Shown one piece after another: positions 17,653-26,161 of a stretch of 64,000 nucleotides of DNA (within the stretch, counting starts at the first letter, position 1; every line of letters starts with the position of its first letter). The DNA is taken from assembly GCA_005217565.1 (NCBI GenBank), contig SJCO01000001.1, positions 890,435 to 954,434 on the forward strand. Reading direction: 5' to 3'. The notes under the pieces are model-generated. The model was not told the DNA's origin. It saw nothing but the letters and a program-made list of their open reading frames with translations, and did not search any database. This DNA comes from Puteibacter caeruleilacunae (lineage in GTDB: Bacteria; Bacteroidota; Bacteroidia; Bacteroidales; Prolixibacteraceae). The translations under genes were made by a program, and so were the position numbers.

Positions 17653-19281
17653 ATGAAACGTAAAATGATAAAAAAATATACAGGAAAAATCTTACTCATT
17701 TGTCTTTTGAGTAATTTAATGCTAAGCAGTTGTGAAGAGGATCTTCTTGAAAAAACTCCTTTAGATGCATTGTCAACCGAAACATTCTGGACCAGTGAGA
17801 ATGATGCAAAACTTGCACTTACTGGAGTATATGCAAGAACAAAGCATAAGGAAGAAGGTCAGAACTTTTATGGATACAGTCTATTGTATTTAGATGCAGC
17901 CTCTGATAATGGTGCATTTGCAGCACGAGGACGAGAGTTTGTATTTACCGATGGAACACTTAATGCATCGAACGGACGAATTACAAGTCGCTGGAGAAAT
18001 TCATACAAAAGAATTGCTGGTTGTAACGAGTTTCTTGCAAACATTGAAGATGTAGAGATGGATGCAGATAAAAAAGCAGAGTATATAGCTGAAGTTAAGT
18101 TCTTAAGGGCTTATCAGTATTTCTGGATGACAACCTTTTGGGGAGATGTTCCTTTGATCACAAAAGTACTAACTGTTGATGAAGCTAATTCTCAAACAAG
18201 AACACCTAAGGCTGAGGTTGAAAAATTTATCGAAGATGAATTGAATGCAGCTATCGCCGGACTTCCTGAAACTCGCCCTGCAAAGGAACACGGAAGGATA
18301 TTGAAAGGTGCAGCGCTGGCAATAAAAGGTCGTTTGCTAATGGCACAACAAAAATGGTCGGAGGCTGCTACCACCTACAAGCAGATTATCGATATGAACG
18401 TATTTGAGCTTGATCCTTCTTATAAAACTCTTTTTGAAAGTACTGGAGATCTTAGCAAGGAAGTGATATATTCGGTTAAATATATGCAGGATGTTCAAGG
18501 AACAATGGTTGCAATGACACACCGACCAGTTCAATTTGGCGGATGGCACAAGATTGAACCTTTTAATGACTTGGTGATGTCGTACGATATGATTGATGGT
18601 CTTCCTGTTGAAGAATCTCCACTTTACGATTCAGAAAGGCCATATGATAATCGTGATCCACGACTATATGCTACTTGTTTCCTTCCTGGTGTTACTGAAT
18701 TTTTAGGGAAAATTTATCAGGCTCATCCCGATTCAGGAGTAGCCGGTGATGGTATTTCAGGAAATAGAATTGGCTATGCAGTGAGAAAATATGTGGATGA
18801 AAGTTATACTGGTAACCTAAAAACGTATGGGGGTGATTTCCCTGTAATTCGTTATGCCGAAGTATTACTAAGTTACTTAGAATCAACTTTTGAAGCAAAT
18901 GGGGGGACCGTTACTCAGCAACTTCTTGATGAGACCGTTAATTTAGTGCGAGCAAGAGCTGCTGTAAATATGCCTCCAATTCAAGTAGCAGATTTCTCAA
19001 GAGAACGCATGAGAAATGAAAGAAGAGTTGAAACAGCATGGGAAGGACTGAGATATTGGGATATTATGCGTTGGAGAATTGCTCATATCGTATGTAATGG
19101 ACCTGTAAAAGGATTGAAGCTTACCAATGATCCTGCAAACTATACCGATTATGATGTAGATGAAAACGGATTCTATATTGTTGACCGTAAAGATTTCAAA
19201 GAAGATGTGAATTATTTGTGGCCAATTCCTCAAACTGAAATAGATATTAATTCAGCGTTGAGTCAGAATCCAGGTTATTAA
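17653..19281 (+). CDS. susD-like: RagB/SusD-family surface lipoprotein
   Basis: A 542-residue surface lipoprotein that caps the SusC barrel and binds the ligand. The N-terminus is a lipoprotein signal ending LMLSSC, followed directly by the acidic EED export pattern of surface lipoproteins. SusD features include the early DALSTETFW, the TPR-like helices with FLRAYQYFWMTTFWGDVPLIT, and the closing RRVETAWEGLRYWDIMRWR and LWPIPQTEIDIN with N-terminal Asn-Pro in QNPGY. It starts 18 bases after the SusC stop. A terminator follows 25 bases after its stop. Confidence 0.96.
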   Translation: MKRKMIKKYTGKILLICLLSNLMLSSCEEDLLEKTPLDALSTETFWTSENDAKLALTGVYARTKHKEEGQNFYGYSLLYLDAASDNGAFAARGREFVFTDGTLNASNGRITSRWRNSYKRIAGCNEFLANIEDVEMDADKKAEYIAEVKFLRAYQYFWMTTFWGDVPLITKVLTVDEANSQTRTPKAEVEKFIEDELNAAIAGLPETRPAKEHGRILKGAALAIKGRLLMAQQKWSEAATTYKQIIDMNVFELDPSYKTLFESTGDLSKEVIYSVKYMQDVQGTMVAMTHRPVQFGGWHKIEPFNDLVMSYDMIDGLPVEESPLYDSERPYDNRDPRLYATCFLPGVTEFLGKIYQAHPDSGVAGDGISGNRIGYAVRKYVDESYTGNLKTYGGDFPVIRYAEVLLSYLESTFEANGGTVTQQLLDETVNLVRARAAVNMPPIQVADFSRERMRNERRVETAWEGLRYWDIMRWRIAHIVCNGPVKGLKLTNDPANYTDYDVDENGFYIVDRKDFKEDVNYLWPIPQTEIDINSALSQNPGY

Positions 19282-19305
19282 TAAGACTAGATTGCAATGA
19301 AGAAG

Positions 19306-19343
19306 AATTTGGTGTGCCCTAAAAAGCATACCAAATTTTTTTT
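19306..19343. terminator. Terminator between SusD and sigma factor genes
   Basis: A 12-bp stem with one G-U pair (19306-19317 with 19326-19337) and an 8-nt loop, followed by a run of nine T (19335-19343). Right orientation to end the SusCD transcript. The T-run overlaps the last codons of the convergent sigma gene. Confidence 0.85.
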
Positions 19344-19950
19344 AATTGATATTTGGAGATAGTAATTGAAATAAGATTAGTTGAGTTATTTCGCTATCGC
19401 TTGAATTAAGGTAGTCATTCACTTCTTCTGCTATTTTTTTTATTGCAATGGCTACCTGATTTTCAACTGTTTTAGGAGAAAGTCCAAGAATTTTCCCAAT
19501 CTCCTTATATTTCAATCTTTCCACCTTAGCCATGTTGTAGATAAGCTTACAGCGATCAGGTAGCTGGTCTATAGCATCTGTGATTTTCTCACTAAGTTCC
19601 TTTGTAATGAGTTCTGTTTCAGGACAAATTTTGTCTTTTATAATAACAATTGATAAATCTTCCAACGATTTCGCTTTAGCTCGTGCTTCTTTCTCAAGGT
19701 AATTAAGGGAAGTATTTTTTGTTGCTGTAAACAAGTACGGTTTTAGTTCGTATAGATTCCCTAATGTTTGTCGGTGTACCCACAGCTTAAAGAACACATC
19801 AGAGACTATTTCTTCAGCCAGTTCCTTATTTTTTACAAAAGTCAAAGCAAAATAGTACAAGCGAGAATTGTACATGTCAAAAAGTTGACGAAATGCCTTC
19901 TCATCTGATTGTTCTGCAATAAGTTGTAATATTTCAGATTCAGTATTCAA
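19342..19950 (-). CDS. ECF sigma factor (Bacteroidetes sigma-70 expansion family)
   Basis: A 202-residue group-4 sigma factor. Region 2 is at about 15-85 (FRQLFDMYNSRLYYFALTFVKN, AEEIVSDVFFKLWVHR), region 4 at about 125-180 (AIDQLPDRCKLIYNMAKVERLKYKEIGKILGLSPKTVENQVAIAIKKI). No extra domains. It is convergent with SusD rather than ahead of the FecR gene, so FecR-SusC-SusD and sigma are on opposite strands with only the terminator between them. It is the most likely partner of that FecR protein, by nearness only. The C-terminal tail beyond region 4 (about 20 residues) is longer than usual. Confidence 0.93.
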   Translation of the reverse strand: MNTESEILQLIAEQSDEKAFRQLFDMYNSRLYYFALTFVKNKELAEEIVSDVFFKLWVHRQTLGNLYELKPYLFTATKNTSLNYLEKEARAKAKSLEDLSIVIIKDKICPETELITKELSEKITDAIDQLPDRCKLIYNMAKVERLKYKEIGKILGLSPKTVENQVAIAIKKIAEEVNDYLNSSDSEITQLILFQLLSPNIN

Positions 19951-20182
19951 ATTAGTTTAGATAAAGGCGCGATACAAAGAAGAATTGTATCTAGTTAGTT
20001 TCATTACTTACAAAAGTAATAAAAAAAACGATTGCCTCGATAACGCTCATGCTTTTTGTGTGATGGTTATGCTGATCACCATACCAATCAATGAATGTAG
20101 TCACTAAGAGGTGATTTTGATTGGTTACAGTTTCGCTGATATTTTCATGCTTAGCTCACAGGGGATCACTATAATTTCACCT

Positions 20183-22597
20183 CTATTTCTTGCTCTTGTT
20201 ATTGCTATTAATCTTACTAAACTTATAAGTAAACGAAGCCAACAGGCGCCTTGTTATTGCTTTAGAGGTGTTATGTGCAATTATTCCTTTTCCTGTGTTT
20301 GTCATGCGTTTTCGCTCCATGGTATCGAAAATATCAGAGACCTTCAGGTAAAACGAACCCTTCTTCTTTAGTACTGTTTTGCGTAATCCTAAATCGACAT
20401 AGTAATACTCATACCTTCGGCCTGTTATAGTGTTTACCGGCGATTCATAACTTCCTGTAGCTTGTACCCTGAAGCTTTTTCCTAAAATAAGATCTGATGT
20501 AATCTTGCCACTGTATGCATAGTTCGACATCTGATAAGTATCGTTTTTAACGACACCTTCAATATCCTGATGCATCACTAGAAAGTTTGATTTGATGTCC
20601 CAATGATCATTAATTCGATTACTAAAGTTCATTTCTGCTCCTAACTCACTACTATTACCAAGGTTCATATACTGTCGAAACAAGACTTCACGCTCATCTT
20701 CTATCACAACATGCTGATATTGGTTAAACATATCTGTATTTTCTTTCCAGAAAACCGATGGTGAGATAGAATGCTTGCCTAGCTGCCAATGTGCCGACAA
20801 TTCAAGGTTGCTTGTCTTCTGTGGCTTCAATTCAGGATTACCTCCCGATTTAGAATACAAGTTATTGTACACCACAAAAGGATTCAACTGTTTGTACTTA
20901 GGCTGTTTAATGCGTTTCGACCACGATAAACCTACCTTACATTTTTTACCAAACTTTCGCGATAACTGAATAGAAGGTAATAAATGATGATATTGCTGAT
21001 GCACACTCGTATCAGAAGTGATAGAGTAGGGCTCAATTGATGTGTACTCATAGCGCAAACCACCTGATATAAAAATATCCTTAATCTCGGTGGAAGCAAC
21101 TCCATATAAGGCCGGACTCAACTCTTCTACACTGAACGAGTTATTCCTCGAATCATCAGTGGTTACTTTGTAATCGTCGGAAGCAGACTGGTATTTGTGT
21201 TTTGATTTCAAATAGATGTTATCAGCTTTTGAATAGCGGTGCAATACTGCTGTACCTGCCTCCAGCTTAAGCTTTTCGCTAACGGGATACTCATAATCGA
21301 CATTCAGTCGCGTACTTTCTATCTCTTCAGGCATGCCACGCTCCTGTGTACTGTAATCTTTCTTCGGCAAGCCATTATTTACGTCATACGACTGAATAGT
21401 TTTAAACGATGGTGCATCATTATCCTGCTGTTCATATTTCGCATATACATTCAATGATGATTTGTTCTTAAACGACTTTTTCCATCTACCATTCAACTCC
21501 CAGAAGAAAGCCTCTCTTTCTCCATTGCTGAGCGTTTCATTATGACTCTTAAGGGTGGAGTCGGCACGCATATTATGCGACGTATTGATGTTTGTATAAT
21601 CTTGCTGTCCGCTTTTAATCATCCCCTTAATATCAATAAACTGCGACTTGTCAATCTGGTATTTAAAACCCTGTCGCACCATCAGGTCGTCCATCTCCCG
21701 TTCAGTAAAGCCTGTATTCTTTAAGTATGTAGTATCATTTTTCGAAATGGAGGTTCGATTAACCATTGTTTCTACCTCATCGGTGTTGTGCTTGTAACTA
21801 AAATTGGTGTATGATGTAAACCTCTTCATCCGTAAAGTATAGTTAGCCGAAGCCACATAATTTTCCGGTGAACCAATCGCTACCTCAAATCGTCCGTTAG
21901 AACCTTTTATCTTATCCTTTTTTAGTACGATATTGATGATGCCATTTCCATTTCTGGAAGAGTATTTAGCCGATGGATTTGTTATGATCTCCATTTTATC
22001 CACTGCCTCGGCTGGCAACTGTTCCAGTACATTAGTCAAGTCAGTTTCAATTCCATCAACCAGAATAGTAACAGGCGCTCCTCTTAACAACACATTATTG
22101 TCCTGGTCGGTGGTTACAGAAGGTACAAAACGCATCAGATCAATGGCACTTTCACCAGCACCGGCAATATGTTCCCCCACATTAATTGTTGTTTGTCCTA
22201 ATCCTTGCTCAATGAAAGGGCGTTCAGCAGTAACCTGGACCTCATCAATCCGCGTACGTTTTCGTTTAATGAAAATTGAATCGAGTGAATGATGCTCACC
22301 TGCTTTTATCTGTAGACTATCATGCTCATAAGGATCAAAACCAATATAATGTGCTTGCAGTTTATAAATGCCCGGAGGAATATGTTCTATGCGGAAATAA
22401 CCAACACTATCGGTAACTGCACCTCCTGCAATCTGACTTGAATCAGAGCTTAAGAGTGCAACATTACAAAATAACACGGCATTCTTCTTAGGCGTAACAA
22501 TTGTACCACTAACACTTCCTGTCTGTGCACAAACACTCATAACCACCATTACCATCAGAAGGGTAAACAGCGATTCTTTAAGTTTTGGAATATTCAA
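20183..22597 (-). CDS. TonB-receptor-like outer-membrane protein (OMP_b-brl_3 type)
   Basis: An outer-membrane protein of 804 residues. After a signal peptide (about 1-25) comes a carboxypeptidase-regulatory-like domain (about 27-105, GSVSGTIVTPKKNAVLFCNV to HIPPGIYKLQAHYIGF), then a plug (VQVTAERPFIEQGLGQTTINV to LLRGAPVTILVDGI, MEIITNPSAKYSSRNGNGIINIVLKK) and a long barrel ending in Lys-rich sequence rather than the usual aromatic residue (TYKFSK... is 12 residues from the end). The proteins of this family resemble TonB receptors but lack the SusD partner; many serve in uptake of unknown nutrients or envelope homeostasis. No partner gene is adjacent. Upstream lies a 939-base gap. Confidence 0.9.
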   Translation of the reverse strand: MNIPKLKESLFTLLMVMVVMSVCAQTGSVSGTIVTPKKNAVLFCNVALLSSDSSQIAGGAVTDSVGYFRIEHIPPGIYKLQAHYIGFDPYEHDSLQIKAGEHHSLDSIFIKRKRTRIDEVQVTAERPFIEQGLGQTTINVGEHIAGAGESAIDLMRFVPSVTTDQDNNVLLRGAPVTILVDGIETDLTNVLEQLPAEAVDKMEIITNPSAKYSSRNGNGIINIVLKKDKIKGSNGRFEVAIGSPENYVASANYTLRMKRFTSYTNFSYKHNTDEVETMVNRTSISKNDTTYLKNTGFTEREMDDLMVRQGFKYQIDKSQFIDIKGMIKSGQQDYTNINTSHNMRADSTLKSHNETLSNGEREAFFWELNGRWKKSFKNKSSLNVYAKYEQQDNDAPSFKTIQSYDVNNGLPKKDYSTQERGMPEEIESTRLNVDYEYPVSEKLKLEAGTAVLHRYSKADNIYLKSKHKYQSASDDYKVTTDDSRNNSFSVEELSPALYGVASTEIKDIFISGGLRYEYTSIEPYSITSDTSVHQQYHHLLPSIQLSRKFGKKCKVGLSWSKRIKQPKYKQLNPFVVYNNLYSKSGGNPELKPQKTSNLELSAHWQLGKHSISPSVFWKENTDMFNQYQHVVIEDEREVLFRQYMNLGNSSELGAEMNFSNRINDHWDIKSNFLVMHQDIEGVVKNDTYQMSNYAYSGKITSDLILGKSFRVQATGSYESPVNTITGRRYEYYYVDLGLRKTVLKKKGSFYLKVSDIFDTMERKRMTNTGKGIIAHNTSKAITRRLLASFTYKFSKINSNNKSKK

Positions 22598-23536
22598 CTT
22601 ATTTCTATTTATCGATTACAAATGCGGTTTTACTTCTCTCAAAGGTGAAGATCAGAGTAGAAGTATGATCTAGTGCAAAAGTACCTTTTTTATAGCAACC
22701 TTTCAATAAATTACGAGAGGTTGCTAAAAGTTATTAAGCACTTTTACGGATCTACATCCAGCTCTAAAGCTTCATCCTCAAAATTAATGTTCCCTACTTG
22801 AAAGAATAGCGGTTATTATTCGCAATATAGTTCCTATTGTTCAAAATGGTGTAAAATCATACAGTACGATAAGCCTCTTAGACCTCTAGCCGGACGACTT
22901 CTCATTTTTCGGCTGGGTGATCTTAGAACTGAGTTCTATGCTTCCCAGTCTCTCTAACCACTTTCTGCTAAATCTGTCACTTTTTGCAGGAGGCCAATTC
23001 GTATGTGAATGTTTGGAGGTTTTAATGAACCGCACGTCATCAGGTTCACAATGGAAAAACTAATCACCGTTGTGCTTCATAGTTAATAACACTAAACAAT
23101 TCCTGTTGGCGAAATAATCACCGCCTGAATCTTCCAATCTTTAATCTATCCATCCTTTAACTATTCTAACATTTCTAAGCTTATCTTTACGATATTCTAT
23201 TTTTTGTCCCTGATTTTTCTTCTTTTGCTTAATGTTCAGCAAACCAGGAACATAAAAAACATATTTTACGTCCGCTTTACGTCTCTTTTACTGGTTTTGT
23301 TTAAGGATTTTTGTTCACCCGCCCAAATGTCTGTAATATCAACCATCGATCGATTTTTATGGCCATGTAGAGTTCACAAATATGTTGTAAACAATGAATA
23401 TTAGTAAGACTAAGTTTTTCTGAATAATCAAAACTGCTTCTTAAGCATGCTTGCAAAGAACGACGATAAATTTTTTGCATATGGAAGCCAAATCAGAAAA
23501 ACTTAAAATCTAATGATCTAAAAATCTATAAAATTC
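22598..23536. other. 939-base intergenic region
   Basis: No gene is convincing; a 66-codon frame at 23204-23404 has no family resemblance. The stretch holds a decayed copy of the interspersed hairpin element (22884-23026) and short degenerate ATCTAA-type repeats near 23500-23530. Divergent promoters for the barrel gene and the Gfo/Idh/MocA gene should be here. Confidence 0.55.
22884..23026 (+). repeat. Interspersed hairpin element, copy C (decayed)
   Basis: Shares with copies at 33221 and 37158 the CTGGGTGATCTT...GCTTCCCAG core, the TTTTTGCAGGAGGCCA right arm and the TCATTTTT left edge. The left arm and inner segment are deleted. The apical hairpin is kept with different bases: AGAAC-TGA-GTTCT here, CTTC...GAAG in the longer copies. 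Confidence 0.75.
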
Positions 23537-24871
23537 ATGAAATCAAGAAGAGATTTTATAAAGAAATCTATTGTTGCGGGAGCAGCAGTCTCAATGCCTA
23601 CCATTGTGTCGTCGAAGGTATTCGGAGCCAACGACCGTATCAATGCTGCAGTATTGGGAGTTAATGGCAGGGGAAAGAGTCACATTAAAGGATTTGAATC
23701 ATGTGATAACGTGCAGGTTACCACCCTATGTGATCCTGATTTACCGCTATGTAAGAAACGCGCAGGTGAGTTTAAGGAAAAGTATGGACGCTCAGTTGAT
23801 GTGGTTCAGGATTTAAGAGAAGTGTTTGATAACAAGGATATTGATGTTGTAAGTATAGCATCGTGTAACCACTGGCACGCACTTTCAACTATTTGGGCAT
23901 GTCAGGCAGGAAAAGACGTATACGTTGAAAAGCCTGGTTCTCATAATGTTTGGGAAGGTAGAAAAATGGTGGAAGCTGCCGCTAAGTACGATAGAATTGT
24001 TCAGCATGGTGTTCAATTGAGAAGTTCTCCAGCTCTTCAAGAGGCCGTTCAACTAATGGAAGACGGTTATATTGGTAGAGTATATATGGCCCGCGGACTA
24101 GTCTTCCGTTGGAGAGGCGATATCGGTACTCAGGGATTCTCTCCAGTACCTGAAGGATTGGATTACGACTTGTGGACAGGTCCAGCTCCAATGCGTCCAT
24201 TCTCGAAAGATTGGGTACATTATAAATGGCACTGGCAGTGGCCTTATGGTAATGGTGATGTTGGTAACCAGGGAATCCACGAAACCGACATGTGTATGTG
24301 GGGATTAGGTGTTGGTCTTCCTACAAAGATTACCTCTATGGGAGGAAAATTCCTTTGGAACGATGCCAAAGAAGTTCCAGAGGTACTGACTTCAATCTAC
24401 AATTATCCTGAAGAAGATAAGATTATTCAATTCGAAGTACGTCCTTGGTGTACGAATACTGAAGATGGTGTATCGGTTGGTAATATCTTCTATGGAGAGA
24501 AAGGTATTCTTGTTGTGGATGGATATGATAAGTACCGTACTTACTTTGGAAAAGGTAGAAAGCCAGGTAAAGCAAATAGCGATAGCAAGGCGAAAGCAGC
24601 TACTGAAATGGATAGAGGAGCAGGAGGTACCGATGGACACTTCCAGAACTTTATTGAGGCTGTGCGTAAGCGCGATAAAACCATCTTGAATGCTCCAGTT
24701 GAGACTGCCCACATGTCTTCGGCATTGGCTCACTTGGGTAATATCTCTTACCAGTTGGGACGACAGCTTGATTTCGATCCTAATTCAGAGAAGTTCATTA
24801 ACGACCCGGAAGCAGATAAAATGCTTACTAGAAATTACCGTGCACCGTATGTAGTGCCTGAGAATGTATAA
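23537..24871 (+). CDS. Tat-exported Gfo/Idh/MocA family oxidoreductase
   Basis: A 444-residue NAD(P)-dependent sugar or cyclitol dehydrogenase-like protein. The N-terminus has a twin-arginine signal (SRRDFIKKSIVAGAAVSMP), so the folded protein with its cofactor is exported. The Rossmann part follows (VLGVNGRGKSH), with the family motif VYVEKPGSHN and CNHWHAL. The C-terminal alpha/beta domain includes the WTGPAPMRPF and GNQGIHETDMCMWGLG stretches typical of the exported subgroup in Bacteroidetes and Planctomycetes. The DUF6807 lipoprotein gene follows after a hairpin. Some exported members of this family act as glycoside hydrolases through an oxidation-elimination mechanism, so a glycan-cleaving role is possible. 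Confidence 0.9.
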   Translation: MKSRRDFIKKSIVAGAAVSMPTIVSSKVFGANDRINAAVLGVNGRGKSHIKGFESCDNVQVTTLCDPDLPLCKKRAGEFKEKYGRSVDVVQDLREVFDNKDIDVVSIASCNHWHALSTIWACQAGKDVYVEKPGSHNVWEGRKMVEAAAKYDRIVQHGVQLRSSPALQEAVQLMEDGYIGRVYMARGLVFRWRGDIGTQGFSPVPEGLDYDLWTGPAPMRPFSKDWVHYKWHWQWPYGNGDVGNQGIHETDMCMWGLGVGLPTKITSMGGKFLWNDAKEVPEVLTSIYNYPEEDKIIQFEVRPWCTNTEDGVSVGNIFYGEKGILVVDGYDKYRTYFGKGRKPGKANSDSKAKAATEMDRGAGGTDGHFQNFIEAVRKRDKTILNAPVETAHMSSALAHLGNISYQLGRQLDFDPNSEKFINDPEADKMLTRNYRAPYVVPENV

Positions 24872-24884
24872 TCAGATAAATACC

Positions 24885-24920
24885 GTCCTGTAAAGCGCTA
24901 GTCATGTGACTTTGCAGGAC
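24885..24920. terminator. Intergenic hairpin between Gfo/Idh/MocA and DUF6807 genes
   Basis: An 11-bp stem with one G-U pair (24885-24895 with 24910-24920) and an inner AGTCA/TGACT stem, followed by TTTCT. It lies between two genes of the same strand that look functionally linked, so it may attenuate rather than fully end transcription. Confidence 0.55.
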
Positions 24921-24937
24921 TTTCTAAGAAAGAAAAT

Positions 24938-25969
24938 ATGAAGATTTTAACTATTGCTGCTGTTGCTATAGCGGCGCTGTTTCTGAATTCGTGCATGAGT
25001 AACGAGAATACTGTTGAATTAGTAGAGAAGAGCAACGAAAGGAAAGTGGATGTAATGTTCGATGGTGAATTGTTTACATCGTACTTTTATCCTACAAATG
25101 TTTATAAGCCAGTATTATGGCCTGTAGTAACGTCTCAGGGGACTCAGATTACCCGTCATCTTCCTTTTAAGACAGTAGAAGGAGAAAGAACCGACCATCC
25201 TCACCACGTTGGTATCTGGTTTAATTATGGCGATGTTAATGGTATTGATTACTGGAACTACTCTGAAGCTATACCGAAAGAAAAAGCCCTACATTATGGT
25301 GCAATTGCACATCAAGAGGTGATCAGTATGGAATCGAAGGGGAACGTTGCCACACTTAAGACTAAGTCGAAATGGGTAAATCAAGGTAAAAAGCACCTTG
25401 ACGAGGTGACGACCTTTAAGTTTATAAACAAAGGTAATGTGCGTATTATTGATCGATTTGTGATACTTACCGCTGCCGAGGATATTGTTTTTGGTGATAA
25501 TAAAGAGGGTGTTGTTGCTATTCGTGTGACCAGTGAACTTGAATTGCCATCAAATAAGCCAATTACATTAACTGATGCGCATGGTATACCTACAAAAGTT
25601 GAGGCGTCGCAATCAAGAGCCAATGGTGATTATATCAACAAAGAAGGTATTACCGGCGGTGATGTATGGGGAAAAAGATCGGTATGGGTAAAGCTGTTTG
25701 GTAAATTTGGAAATGAAGAAGTTGCTGTAACAATCATCGACAATCCTTCTAATCCTGGTTACCCTACCTACTGGCATGCCCGTGGTTATGGACTGTTCGC
25801 AGCAAATACATTGGGACAGAAACCATTGTCGGGTGGTAAGGATGAATTAAACCTATCGCTTAAAAAGGGTGAATCGGTTACATTTAAGTACAGAATGGTG
25901 ATTTCATCTAATGCCAAAATGGAGGATGCTGAAATAAACAAACTTGCAGACGAATTTGCAAAACAATAA
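24938..25969 (+). CDS. DUF6807 (PmoA-like) family lipoprotein
   Basis: A 343-residue lipoprotein: signal ending FLNSC, Cys at residue 19. The body matches the DUF6807 family (once called PmoA-like because of a resemblance to methane monooxygenase subunit naming, not function). Conserved stretches are RTDHPHHVGIWFNYGDVNGIDYWN and the closing YPTYWHARGYGLFAANTLG. The multiple His in the first block suggest a metal or active site, but the reaction is unknown. Genes of this family often sit next to exported Gfo/Idh/MocA oxidoreductases, as here, which suggests joint carbohydrate processing. Confidence 0.85.
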   Translation: MKILTIAAVAIAALFLNSCMSNENTVELVEKSNERKVDVMFDGELFTSYFYPTNVYKPVLWPVVTSQGTQITRHLPFKTVEGERTDHPHHVGIWFNYGDVNGIDYWNYSEAIPKEKALHYGAIAHQEVISMESKGNVATLKTKSKWVNQGKKHLDEVTTFKFINKGNVRIIDRFVILTAAEDIVFGDNKEGVVAIRVTSELELPSNKPITLTDAHGIPTKVEASQSRANGDYINKEGITGGDVWGKRSVWVKLFGKFGNEEVAVTIIDNPSNPGYPTYWHARGYGLFAANTLGQKPLSGGKDELNLSLKKGESVTFKYRMVISSNAKMEDAEINKLADEFAKQ

Positions 25970-26001
25970 GATTGAAGAATCTGCTTAGCATTTATTTGTG
26001 T

Positions 26002-26056
26002 GAGTAAGGGGCATGTGCATGTTCTTTACTCTTAACCTGGGGATTGCCCCCAGGTT
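26002..26056. terminator. Two adjacent hairpins between convergent genes
   Basis: Stem one pairs 26002-26009 with 26024-26031 (seven of eight pairs); stem two pairs AACCTGGGG (26034-26042) perfectly with CCCCAGGTT (26048-26056). Between the DUF6807 gene and the convergent FtsX gene; either may end transcription from one side. Confidence 0.65.
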
Positions 26057-26161
26057 ATTAAAACCTTCTCCACCGCCCCTGCATGTCATTACTGTATGCT
26101 ATATTTTCTCTCACGACCAGGTGTAAGTAAGTCGTGGGATATCATGGTCACAATAGGGAAT

